DNA from: Limnanthes douglasii subsp. nivea | Taxonomy: Eukaryota > Streptophyta > Magnoliopsida > Brassicales > Limnanthaceae | NCBI GenBank assembly: GCA_036936605.1 | Contig: JAUPFV010000002.1 | Coordinates: 167,223,739 to 167,287,738, forward strand | Length of the DNA stretch: 64,000 bases | Direction of reading: 5' to 3' | In this document: one piece after another, positions 10,530 through 20,513 of the stretch | Layout of the letters: each line of letters starts with the position of its first letter | Position numbering within the stretch: position 1 is the stretch's first letter | The notes under the pieces: model-generated | Databases searched by the model: none | Told to the model about the DNA's origin: nothing | What the model saw: only the letters and a program-made list of their open reading frames with translations | Program-made: the position numbers and the translations under genes

Positions 10530-11580
10530 AACATAAGCACCACTACTAGTAATGAAGGTTCTTATTCTCCAAGGGGTAAGAATGTTAGGGTTCAAGCACA
10601 TACGACTAAGCCAAGAGGGTTCAAATACGACAGTGCTACTTATAAAGGGAGTTACAAATTTTGAAATATCCACATACCATTCTTACTCGAGATGATGAAT
10701 GATAACATTATCGACAAATGTTTCCTCCTGTGAATAAATGCCTTTTCTTTTGCCAAAGTAAAGTGATTTCAATAAAAAATATAAGACTTCACAATTTTTA
10801 ACGACTATTGGGATTCCAATCTGCTCTCTACTACATGCTTGATGTGACAACATTTGTCATTCGTTGTTACTTCCTAGTACGTTTCCTCTAGAATCCAAGC
10901 GTCATTTACATAATAAAATCTTGTTTGTTAGCACCGTCATTTCCCACGCGTCACCTTAATATCGCCACATATTACACTGCTAATTGACAAACGAAATACT
11001 CCATTACTACACATATTACGTCATAAAGCACACATTATATATAATTAGTTCAATAATTTGACCATATCCTCCTATTTTCTTTCAATTTTACTTCATCGAC
11101 TTATGTGCTCAACATATAATCCATAAGTAAGGGGTGTCCTAATGAGGGGGTTTACACCAACTAATAGACCAGACAATATCAGAGCATATGGAAACGACAA
11201 GAATGCATGAACAATACTGAACCGATCTATTTTCGTATAAATATAAGATAAATCAAATCTACGCAGAAGTATAATAACAAATATCAATTAACCAAGGCCA
11301 ACCCAAGGTATAATCTTATCCGTATAAGATAACTGATAGTCTATCAGACAGTATTGAGCACTCGCAACAATAATAAAGAAAAAGAAAAATATATCGAAGC
11401 CATAATATAAAGCATGATCGAGCAGATGTTTCACCAAGTAGAGAATATCAATGAGCATATAATAAATTGAACAGGTTATCAAGCAGAGCATAAATGGAAG
11501 TTGAACGAGAGCTATGATAAAATGTAAATACTTGAGCCTTTACCGAGCAAAACCGAGCAAAGATCATGATAGAGTGGTGC
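10530..11580. other. No recognisable gene
   Basis: Moderate complexity, many stops in every frame, and no motif I can tie to a family. Minus-strand frames at 11093-11287 and 11288-11491 have hydrophobic, AT-driven composition and look like chance. Nothing else seen. Confidence 0.5.
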
Positions 11581-11589
11581 ATCAAGATG

Positions 11590-11880
11590 AAACTGGTTGA
11601 GGTCAGTTATCAAAGTAAATAAACCGTTACAGTCAACACTAGTTGACTAATCAACCCATAAAATGCATAAAAACTTAAGTATAAGCTGCAAATTTAGGAC
11701 CATTATCATAAATGTGGTCTACATGCGTAATTAGTGGAATCATATATTCAATGATAAATGGTAACTCCTATGGGGTCGTATAAATAGAGAGATAATATAC
11801 AAAATATGTATCTTATCTTCCTTGATGAATAAAATTTATACTTGGCATCATCCTTTGTATATATTCCCATAACATAAAGT
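11590..11880 (+). promoter_or_regulatory. LTR-like or promoter-like segment
   Basis: Contains GGGGTCGTATAAATAGAGAG (about 11773-11792, a good TATA box) and, about 40 bp on, TTGATGAATAAAATTTATAC, which includes an AATAAA signal. A TATA box followed so closely by a poly(A)-like signal is typical of the R region of an LTR. It precedes the chromovirus pol fragment at 11884, but no PBS or partner LTR was found, so the link is only positional. Confidence 0.35.
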
Positions 11881-11883
11881 ATG

Positions 11884-13165
11884 AGCCCGTGTGCAGTTCA
11901 TGTACTACCAGTGCCTAAGAAGAATGGACATTGAGGATGTGTGTTGATTGTTAAGTGATCAACAACATAACGGTAAAGTACTGTTATCCTATTCCTAAAC
12001 TAGATGTCATGTTGGATGAATTACATGGTTTATGTATCTTTACAAAAATTGATCTTAAAAATGGATTTCATCAAATTAGGATGAAAGAAAGCGGTGAATG
12101 GAAAACCACTTCCAGAACTAAATATGAGTTGTATGAGTGGTTATTGTTGTATTTGGATTTAGCTATTGCTCCAAGAACATTTATGCATTTGATGAGCCAT
12201 ATTTTGCATGATTTTATTAACAGATTTGTAGTTGTATATTTTGATGATATATTGATATATAACATGAATCTCGTAGAGCATGTGATGCATTTGATATATG
12301 TTTTGGAAATTTTAAGAAAATAAAAGTTGTATACTAATCTTAATAAATGAATATTTTGCACTAGTAAACTTGTATTTCTTAGTTTTGTTGTAAGTAAGAG
12401 ATGACTTAAAGTAGACACGAAAAAGATGAAAGCAATTCGAGATTGGCCAACCTATACAATGATCAACCAAGTGAGCAGTTTTCATGGCTTAGCTATCTTA
12501 TATCATTATTTTGTGTGTGATTTTAGTAGCTTAGTTACTCATCTTACCGAAGTTATCAAGAAAATTGTTATATTTAAGTGGTGGAAAGAACAAGAAGATG
12601 CTTATCATATGATAAAGGATAAGTTAACTAATGCACTTTTGCTTGTCCTGCCTAACTTTTCTTAAAATATTAAAATCGAGTGTGATGCCTGATGGCTAGG
12701 AATTTGAGCCATTTTGGACGCTACAAAGTCGGACGATTGCTTATTTTAGTGAAAACTTAAGTGAGGAATCTTTAAATTATCCAACTTATGATAAAGAGAT
12801 GTATGCGTCGTTCAGAGCCTTGGATAATTGGCTGCACTATTTGTGGCCAAAAAAGTTTGTAATCCATACTGCTCATGAGTTATTGAAGCATTTAAAGGGA
12901 CAAAAAATATCAACAAACGTCATGCCAATTGTGTTAAATTGTTAAAACCTTTCCTAATTCAATAAGATACAAGAAAGGTAAAGAAAATATGATGGTTGAT
13001 GCATTGTCTCGTATGCATGCCTTACTTTCTATTCTAGATACAAAACTCTTTGACTTTGAATATATTAAGAAATTATATGCATAAGATTATGATTCTAGTG
13101 ATACGTTCAATGCATGTGAAATATTGCAATTCATGTGTTCTATAAACACGATTGGTTTCTAAAGC
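11884..13165 (+). pseudogene. Ty3/gypsy chromovirus-like pol fragment G (RT and RNase H)
   Basis: Frames from 11884 give SPCAVHVLPVPKKNGH-like sequence. The 122-codon open frame 11955-12323 then carries NNITVKYCYPIPKLDVML, FTKIDLKNGFHQIRM and VVYFDDILIY. The YFDD catalytic box of reverse transcriptase is intact at 12237-12248. The thumb/connection region (12426-12665: FHGLAILYHYFVCDFSSL, KWWKEQEDAYHMIKD) follows, then RNase H pieces ([20 protein letters not shown], about 12782-12841; a DALS-like motif near 13000) and the start of the integrase N-terminal part (to about 13165). Gag, protease and the integrase core are missing. Stops at 12321, 12663 and after, with frame shifts, make it non-functional. 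Confidence 0.85.
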
Positions 13166-13329
13166 ATGTGAAATTACGAAGAAAGAAACAATGTCATTTA
13201 CGAGGAATACAATCCAACAAAGATTTTCAGATGAGTAACAATAATTGAAAATAATTAAAATATATTTCTCATAACGTTTCAATGACCAGGAGGAGGAAAC
13301 AAACTCTGGAAATAATGAATATGAAGACA

Positions 13330-13460
13330 CAAGTATGGATTTTGTATTTCACAAGTTATTTACAACATGTTTCACATTTCCAACTTATTTACTATATGTT
13401 TTACATTTTTCCACTTATTTATTAGATATTTTTCAGTTTACTAACTAGATGTTTCGTTTA
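13330..13460 (+). repeat. Dispersed TGTTTCACA-motif repeat, copy 1
   Basis: Degenerate short-period repeat: TTTCACAAGTTATTTAC, CATGTTTCACATTTCCAACT, ATGTTTTACATTTTTCCACT, AGATGTTTCGTTTA. Similar runs occur at 24174-24250, 24530-24620, 36950-37090, 37490-37760, 38850-39090 and 60300-60640, all in the same orientation. Non-coding. Element A inserted to the right of this copy, and its right flank at 24174 continues the same repeat. Confidence 0.6.
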
Positions 13461-13674
13461 ATATTTTTATTTTAGGGTTCAATAATAAAAGTTGATAAAA
13501 CTGAAGGATAACAAATTATAACTAATGTGTCTATATTAATAATATTATATGCCAGTTTGATGTTGTTCTTCTCAAAATTAGGTGATTATATGGCGTCGAT
13601 AATGGATTACCACTCCAAATATATGGATAAAATTAACACTATGATTCATTAGAAGAAATCATGACTTATAAATT

Positions 13675-13781
13675 CCACACACACATATACACACATACCT
13701 ACCACACACACATACACACACACACACCCACACAGACACACACACAAAACACACACACACACACACACACTCACACACACT

Positions 13782-13872
<91 letters not shown>
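13675..13872. repeat. (CA)n/(AC)n microsatellite running into (TA)n
   Basis: Nearly pure CA dinucleotides with a few interruptions up to about 13851, then an AT run to 13872. The overlapping minus-strand frames of Cys-Val repeats (13649-13882) are simply translated (GT)n and are not a gene. Confidence 0.95.
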
Positions 13873-14069
13873 TCACATGCATATTATTAAAAAAATATAA
13901 CTATTTTTATAAACACACCACAATTGGAACAAAAACATTATGAGAAGGCTTGATGTCATAATGTTTCATATGACATAAAATTGAAATAACTTGAGATTTC
14001 GCTTTGATTTCATGTGTACATAAATAACAAAGATGACAAGATATACTATTCACATTTTACCATTGGTTT

Positions 14070-14415
14070 TGATGGGTTCAGATATTATTGGAAGTGAACA
14101 TTAGAACTATCCGAAGGGGTAGTTCAGGCATGATCATTAAAGTTCGAAGGATAAACATTGAGCTCAACTGAGTTATGACTTAGCTGTGTGCTAAACCATT
14201 TTTTGGTCTTGGGCTTTGAAGTCTTTAAGGCTTACCCGAATTCAAGATTCAACGCAAACAACCATGGGTCCTAAAATAGAAGTATAAATACAAACCAACC
14301 ACATTAAACATAATTACTAGCATACATCTCTTTTATCTCTCTACATTCTACTATAGAAAATATCTAGTTGATAAACTACCCAAAAATACCCTTCAATTAG
14401 AAATCATCCACACCA
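14070..14415 (+). repeat. 5' LTR of element A
   Basis: Starts TGATGGGTTCAG and ends CCACACCA. Aligned by eye along its length with 23799-24173. It lacks about 22 bp present in the 3' copy (the TAGGTTGGACTTTTTTATAG region near 24040), which explains the length difference. AAGTATAAATAC at about 14281-14292 is a likely TATA box. Confidence 0.9.
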
Positions 14416-14418
14416 TAT

Positions 14419-14436
14419 TGGCGACCACATTGGGAG
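14419..14436 (+). other. Primer binding site of element A
   Basis: TGGCGACCACATTGGGAG begins three bases after the LTR end. Close variants follow the LTRs of C (46692-46709) and B (50861-50878), and one lies inside B's pol (55499-55516), so the motif is clearly conserved. The primer tRNA was not determined; tRNA-Arg is reported for Ogre relatives. Confidence 0.75.
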
Positions 14437-14504
14437 AAGAATGTCCTTGAATAACATTATTCAAAACAAGTAAGTAGAAATCGTATTTCGGACATTATAA
14501 CAAC

Positions 14505-15893
14505 ATGGATTTTAACATGCAAGATGTTCAACCTCGTGAATTCGAAGGTGTAAAAGAGAATAATAAGCACACTACTGTGTCTCATGTCAATCACAATAGA
14601 GATGAAAGACAATTCATACAGGATGAATATGATCAGCTTAGGGCCGTAAAAAAAATTTGAGGCTAACTAAGAAACATTCAAGGAAAGGGGACATGAGAGG
14701 AAAAAAAACGAAAAATAAAGGGTTCGGTAGATTATGACACTTATCATCTATTAAGTGGTCAATTTGCTATCCAATCCGAACCGAATATTTTTACTACTCC
14801 TAATGAAGATACAATATTTAGCCGAAGTCATGATTGGAGCAATCACCATTTTCCTCAAAAATACCTCCGGGCATCTCCCCAGACGGTTTGACAGTTCAAG
14901 TATGGAGAAGTATGATGAAAGTAAAGATCCAGACGACCACCGTCAACAATTTAAAATTTTATGATGAACTTCGATGATGATGACAAATTGTTATGTCGGG
15001 TTTTCTCACAAAATTTTAAAGGAAGTTCCCTAAAGTGGTATAACGGTCTCCCACAGGAATCTCTAATTTTTTTTGATATATTCTGGGTGGCATTTAGCAG
15101 GAAACTTTTAGGAAGTAAGGAGCTCAAAGGGAATGGTATTATCCATTGTGACCAAGAGCCACACGAATTATTAAAATAATATATTAGTCGATTTGTGAAT
15201 ACGAAGAATGAGTTAACTGATTGTGTTGAACATGTGGCTATCGCCTCTTTAAGAAAATAATTAAATTATGTTAGCTGATGCAGTAACCTCGGAAGAATGA
15301 AATGGCTTAAAGAGGACTATTATATCAAGTTGGAAAACAAATTATAGTTGAAGAAACTAAGAATTGTAGAGTACCGCGTCAGAACAGGTCCGCTGCTACA
15401 ACATCAATTCCACAAGCTACTACTCAACCGCAAGCTACTGTTAATTATAGGTCGAAAGAGTCCGGAGATGGATCACATCAGCCCAAATAAAATCAATCTA
15501 ACAAAAACCACCAAGCTAGACCCAAGAGGGGCCAATAGGTTCAATCTTAATGGTTTGGCGAAGTGGGTGAAAGTGTAGCTACAATATATGATAAAACTAA
15601 GAATGCTATGCATCTTAGAAGGCGAGCCCCAATTCAATCTCATAGAGAGGGTCAAATTACTCATTTATGTAAACACCATAATGATGTGGGTGATTGTACA
15701 CATGATTATATAGCTTTAAAACAAGAAGTACAGAATCTCATTGAGAGAGGAAAGTTGGGTGCCTTTGTTAAAAGGAAAAGGGCCAGTAGACAAGATAATA
15801 CCAACTCTCAACCCAATATAATGCACCCCGAAAAACCTCACCAACTGGTTCAGAGAAAAGTATGGGGGCATCCAGGAAAGAAGATGCCATGAT
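14505..15893 (+). pseudogene. Gag of element A, broken
   Basis: The likely start at 14505 gives MDFNMQDVQPREFEG. The retrotransposon gag core spans 14830-15180, with a GHLPRRFDSSSMEKYDES block, then DDDKLLCRVFSQNF and SLKWYNGLP; B has the same order at 51480-51690. A basic linker follows, then VATIYDKTKNAMHLRRR and the worn zinc-knuckle CKHHNDVGDCTHDY with IALKQEVQNLIERGKLGAF (15563-15780). Frame changes occur near 14660-14760, 14962, 15180-15560 and later. It encoded the structural capsid and nucleocapsid protein of the particle. Confidence 0.8.
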
Positions 15894-15894
15894 G

Positions 15895-16642
15895 ATTGTG
15901 GAAATATTTGACGTAGAATCTGAATATCTTGATCCTGATCCAGATCAGAATCAAGTTATGGTGCTAACAGATAAGGTTGCAACTGTTTCTGATCTGCGCA
16001 AGTTTTTCGAATCATTGACTATTTTTGGGGATACACTTTAACAACACCCTCAAGTTGTTCAAGGAAAAAACATGTTAACAGTTTGAAAACTAATTATAAA
16101 GGAAAAAATGTCCAAACATCTTTACCAAAACCCTTTCCATTAATTATCTTTCATGAAGATGATTTAAGAGATATTGCAAGTCCATATGAGGATAATGTTA
16201 TGATAAAGGCATCTATAATATACATTGGGTCTTGATTGATACGGGTGGTTCGGTAAGTTTATTGTTTTTGACTACTTATAGACAAATGAAAAATCCTCCA
16301 ATCATCCAATTTTCGAACAAAACCATTGTAGGCTTTATGGGGAGTTCTGTCGATGTCATCGGGGAATTTAAAGAGGAAGAGTAATTGGGTAACGGACCAT
16401 TTAAAAAAATGGTAAGGGTGTTGTTCGTTGTGGTTGATTCTCCAACATCTTACAACACCATATTTGGTAGATCTTGGCTTTCCAAGATGCATGCGATGGC
16501 TTCCACTGTACACACATGTTTAAAATATGTTGTGGGACGTCAAGTGGGTGTTGTTCAAAGCAGCCAGAAAGCAGCTTGTGAATGCTATGTCACTGCTCTT
16601 GCCTCAAAGTCATTAGAGGCAGTAAAAATTAACAAAGAATAG
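15895..16642 (+). pseudogene. Protease region of element A
   Basis: VESEYLDPDPDQNQ and a FHEDDLRDIASPYED block (about 16149-16193) match C (DVSSEYLDIDPDRL, FDEDDLRGIKGLHED). The aspartic protease site LIDTGGS is present, with the catalytic triplet codons at 16238-16246. GPFKKMVRVLFVVVDSPTSY and FGRSWLSKM follow, then GVVQSSQKA. The frame breaks near 16205 and at 16382. The enzyme would have cut the Gag-Pol polyprotein; its active-site motif survives here although C has lost it and B has no protease at all. Confidence 0.75.
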
Positions 16643-16719
16643 TAGTTAGTTGAGCCTTTTTCCAATCAAAATGAAATAGATGATCTGAGGGAGGCTCTCA
16701 GCGCTGTAATTCCAGTTGA

Positions 16720-17500
16720 AGAAGTTGAAATTCATAGCCTAACAAAAGGAAAACGTGTTAGGGTTGGAGCCAAATTACCATTAAGGTTGAAACAAAAATT
16801 ATTATCTTTTTAATCTAACAATCTATATGTGTTTGCATGAGGAAATAAATATGTGATTGAAGTTCCATCCAATGTGATCAGTAAAAAACTATCAACATGA
16901 TCTGATGTTGGGCCAGTAGTATAGAGAATAATGACTTTTTCCAGAGAAAAATATGAAGTGATTGTGCAAGATGTAGATCGACTAACAAGATGGGGCATAT
17001 AAAGCAATTTCAATACCCTCTTGAGACAACTAATCTAGTATTGGTTAAGAAAAAGAATGAGAAATGACGTACGTGTATTGAATTCATAGATCTTAATAGA
17101 GCTTGTCCAAAAGATCCTTTCCCAGTGCCCCGGATAGACCAGCTAGTAGACTCTACGTCGGGAAACAAGTTATTGTCTGTTATGGACGCTTTCTCTGGGT
17201 AAACTTAGATACGAATGGATCCGAATGATCATGATCATACTAATTTTATTACTGATAGGGGGATCCATTGCTATAAGGTGATACCATTTGGGTTGTAAAA
17301 TGTTGGAGCTACATATCAGCGATTGCTCAACAAAGCGTTCCCTAACCAAATTAGCAGAAATTTAGAGGGTTACATATATGGCATGATGGTGAAAATCCCT
17401 AAGGAGGAAGATCACATATCTGATCTCCAAGAAATATTTTCTAACATAAAGGCTATCAACTTGAAGTAAATACCTGAATAATGTACATTTGTAGTCTGAT
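16720..17500 (+). pseudogene. Reverse transcriptase of element A, catalytic box lost
   Basis: RT motifs in changing frames: DVDRLTRWGI, VKKKNEK-like at 17046, DPFPVPRIDQLVDSTSGN (about 17114-17166), MDAFSG, then PNQISRNLEGYIYGMMVK. The expected Y-x-D-D reads Y-I-Y-G at 17371-17382, so both catalytic aspartates are gone. B keeps YTDD at the same place (53199-53210). Stops at about 17012, 17065, 17200, 17298 and 17468. Confidence 0.8.
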
Positions 17501-18190
17501 CTAGTAAGTTCTTATGATATATTATAACTGAAAAAGGAAATTTGGCTAATCCAGATGAGTTAAATAATTTATTGGTCATGGATCCACCTTGAAATACTAA
17601 GGAAGTCCATATACTAACAGGAATATTAGCTGCTTTAAATCGGTTTATCTCGAGATCATCGGACAAGTGCGCTAAGTTTTTCCAAGTTTTAACGAATGCT
17701 AAAGACTTCAATTGATCTCCACAGTGTGATCAAGCTTTTCTTCAAATAAAAAAAACATTTTTCTTCACCTAAGAAATTATTCAAGCCTATTTAAGGGGAT
17801 AGACTTTTTATATATTTAGCATTATTGGAATATGCAGTGAGTGATGTGTTGGTAAGAGAAATGGATAATCACCCCCGTCTGGTGTATTATGTTATATAAG
17901 CAAGAGTTTATTAGATATGAAAAAGTACTTGAAGTTAGAAAAATTAACCTTAGGATTGGTGATAGTAGCTATAAAAATGAGACCCTACTTTCAAGCACAC
18001 CATATCACTGTTCGAACGTCTTTTTCCTTAAAAAACGTGCTACAAAAGGCTGACATATCAGGAAAAATAACTAAATGGTCAGTTGAGCTTGGAGACTATG
18101 ATATTGACTTTGCACCTCTAACTGCAATCAAGGCTCAAGGTGTAACTGATTTCTTAGCAGAATTTCATATTGAGAAACCTCCTGAAGAAG
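17501..18190 (+). pseudogene. Connection and first RNase H domain of element A
   Basis: The connection part reads RFISRSSDKCAKFFQVLTNA (17641-17700) and AKDFN; B has RFISMPSDKRGLFFQVLRNA. The RNase H part includes YAVSDVLVREMDN and then the open frame 17917-18348 with MRPYFQAHHITVRTSFSLKN and ADISGKITKWSVELGDYDID. This is the ordinary retroviral-type RNase H; multiple stops lie before 17917. Confidence 0.7.
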
Positions 18191-18204
18191 CTCAATGTAG
18201 TAAA

Positions 18205-18480
18205 TTTCATAAAGAATGGGTAGTCCGAACAGATGGTGGGTCTAGTACGATTGGATGTGGAGCTGGAATTTGTTTAACATCTCCTTATGGTAACACCATG
18301 TACCAAACTATATGTTTTGGTTTCAGAGCATCTAATAATGAGTCATAATATGAAGCATCCATAGCCGGTTTGAGGATAGCTCAGTTATGTGGAGCGAAAT
18401 AGATGGGGTTAATAAGTAATTCTCATTTACTTATTCATCAAGCTCAAGGGCAATCTAAAACAAAAAAAGATCATCCGATA
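18205..18480 (+). pseudogene. Second, archaeal-type RNase H of element A
   Basis: EWVVRTDGGSSTIGCGAGI is followed by LTSPYGN, FGFRASNNES and LLIHQAQGQS. A TDG...GAG...ASNNE...SDSQLL layout is the archaeal/plant-type RNase H that Tat elements acquired in addition to their own. A stop follows ASNNES (18346-18348), another is near 18402, and the usual SDSQ reads SNSH, so a catalytic Asp is lost. B keeps SDSQLL at about 54241. Confidence 0.75.
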
Positions 18481-18689
18481 AAGTATCGATAAGTGTTAAA
18501 ACAAATCGCCACAAGTTTAAATTCATCTGATATGAACATATCCCTAGATCAGAAAATGTTATGGTAGATTATTTGGCCACCATAGCTTATTATGAAGAGT
18601 ACTCTTGGATCCTTATGCAAGAATGTCCTTCAATTGAATCAATTCAAGAAAAGAAAGGTAAAGTTAAAGAGAGTTTGAATATATCAGGT

Positions 18690-19926
18690 ATGTAACCCAA
18701 AGATTGGAGATGTGGAATCAAACAATTTATTACTGATGAAGTTTTGCCTGCGAATAACAGTTTGGCTAAGAAAATAGAATAGAAGGCTCATGGTTTTCTG
18801 ATGCTGAGAGGAGTTCTTTATAAAAAGTCTTTCAGCAGGCCTCTTATACGCTGCCTTGGTTTTGAAGAATCTCAAAATGTTTTATCAAAATTACACGATG
18901 GAGAGTGGTCAACACACTGTGGTTATAATGCTTTAACCAAGAGAGTTTTGTTAGCAGGATACTACTGACCTATTACAATGACACATTCTAAGTATTTGGT
19001 CCAAAAGATGTGATCTTTGTAAAAAAATATGAAAATAAAATTCATGTGACAGCAGTCCCCATGGAATCGGTATCCGAACCTATACCATTTGATAGGCGGG
19101 GACTAGATTTAGTTGGGCCCCTTCCCATGGCCTATGGTGGTTGTCGAACTATAATTGTGGCAATAGACTACTTCTCTAAGTGGATAGAAGCTACACCCTT
19201 ATCTGGAGCAATATCAAAAGTAGTGATAAAGTTTATCCTCTCCAACATATGGTGTCGATTCAGAATTCCCAAACGCATCACTACAGATAATGGTCCTCAG
19301 TTCGATAACAAAGACATGGAGACATGTTGTACTTCAAGAGGAAATCAACACTTCTTCTCTTCTCCTTTCTATTCTCAGAGTAATGGGCAAGTTGAAGTCC
19401 CTAACCGAACGATTTTTACATGTTTAAAAAAGAATGTGGACGAAGTTGCAGGAAAATGGTCGAGCTATTTGCAAGAAGTGTTACGGGCCTATCGAAACAC
19501 TCCGGAGTCTCATTTTCTCTTGTTTATGGGATGGATGCAAGAACACTTACATAAGTTATATTTCTTTCATTCAGAGTAGAAAACTATTCCGACCAAGATA
19601 ATAACATGGCTGTAAGGAATCACCTAGATTTAATTGAAGAAAGAAGAGTGAAATCGCATTTGAAAACAACACACTACCATGGTTTGATGAGAAACATGTT
19701 TGCATCTAAAGTTAAAAGAAGAGATTTCTAGGTAGGGAACAAAGTATTAAAAAAATTATTCTTACATACCAAGGAGAAACAATTCGAAAAGTTGGCTCCA
19801 AATTAGGAAGGCCCATACATGGTATCTCAAAAACTTAAGCAAGGAACATACAAACTTCAAGACAAAGAAGGAAATCTTTTAAAGCATCCTTATAATATTG
19901 AACATCTCATGTTATATTTAGAATAA
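18690..19926 (+). pseudogene. Integrase of element A
   Basis: The zinc-binding N-terminus is worn (LHDGEWSTHCGYNALTKRVL at about 18892-18950; the CxxC part is broken near 19010). The core lies in the open frame 19010-19579 with all three catalytic residues: Asp in VAIDYF (19166-19168), Asp in TTDNGPQF (19286-19288) and Glu in GQVEVPNR (19394-19396). The C-terminal part (19580-19926) continues in other frames with EGPYMVSQKLKQGTYKLQ and HPYNIEHLMLYLE. It would have inserted the cDNA into the genome. No chromodomain seen. Confidence 0.85.
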
Positions 19927-20513
19927 AATCATCATTTAAATATTTACTTTGTTGTACTTCAATGTAAATATTTGGGGGCATATTTTTTCCTACCCTGGTG
20001 GTGCGAGGAGGTTTTAATGAGGTGTCCGAATATCAATCAATATACTATCTTTTGCCTTTCTAAAGAACTTTTTGTGGTTATGGAAGTGATCGAATGAGTT
20101 AAACACCCATTAAACACCTTGAAATACCCGTGAATGGTTCATATAAATTAAACACCCATTAAACACCTTTAGCCTTCAAATGTAGTGCTTTTGAATGATT
20201 CGAACGTGTTAAAGACTAGTTAAACTTTACATTTTTAAATCCATGATTAGGTTTATTCATAGTGTTTACCATCTTTAAGCATGATCGTATTTTAATGGAG
20301 GTATAAAAAAGATATGGAAAAATACGAAATAAACGAAGCAAAAAATGATTAAATACTGGTCGGATCAGCAAAAAAGTTAAATTTATCTTACAAAAAATGC
20401 CTTAGCCATCCAAGAACTTTAATTCACAAAACGAAATTCGAATAACACAACAAAATGCCATGTACTGTTCAAGGACTTTGGTTTAAAACATAAACTCAAA
20501 AAATAAAGTAACC
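19927..20513 (+). repeat. 3' UTR of element A with short tandem duplication
   Basis: Begins with the conserved post-pol box (TTTTTTCCTACCCTGG, then GGTTTTAATGAGGTGTCC, about 19983-20025). TTAAACACCCATTAAACACC occurs twice (about 20099 and 20148), and GTTAAA-type variants follow to about 20235. It ends at the stop codon of the antisense ORF. Confidence 0.65.

Noticed and set aside
10527..10545. CACTACTAGTAATG, resembling a CACTA terminus
   Set aside because: No subterminal repeats, no partner end and no matching duplication were found.
11093..11491. Two adjacent minus-strand frames with hydrophobic stretches, suggesting a membrane protein
   Set aside because: The hydrophobicity comes from AT-rich codons, and neither frame shows a conserved family pattern.
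13649..13882. Cys-Val repeat frames on the minus strand
   Set aside because: They are the translation of the (GT)n microsatellite and carry no other coding signal.
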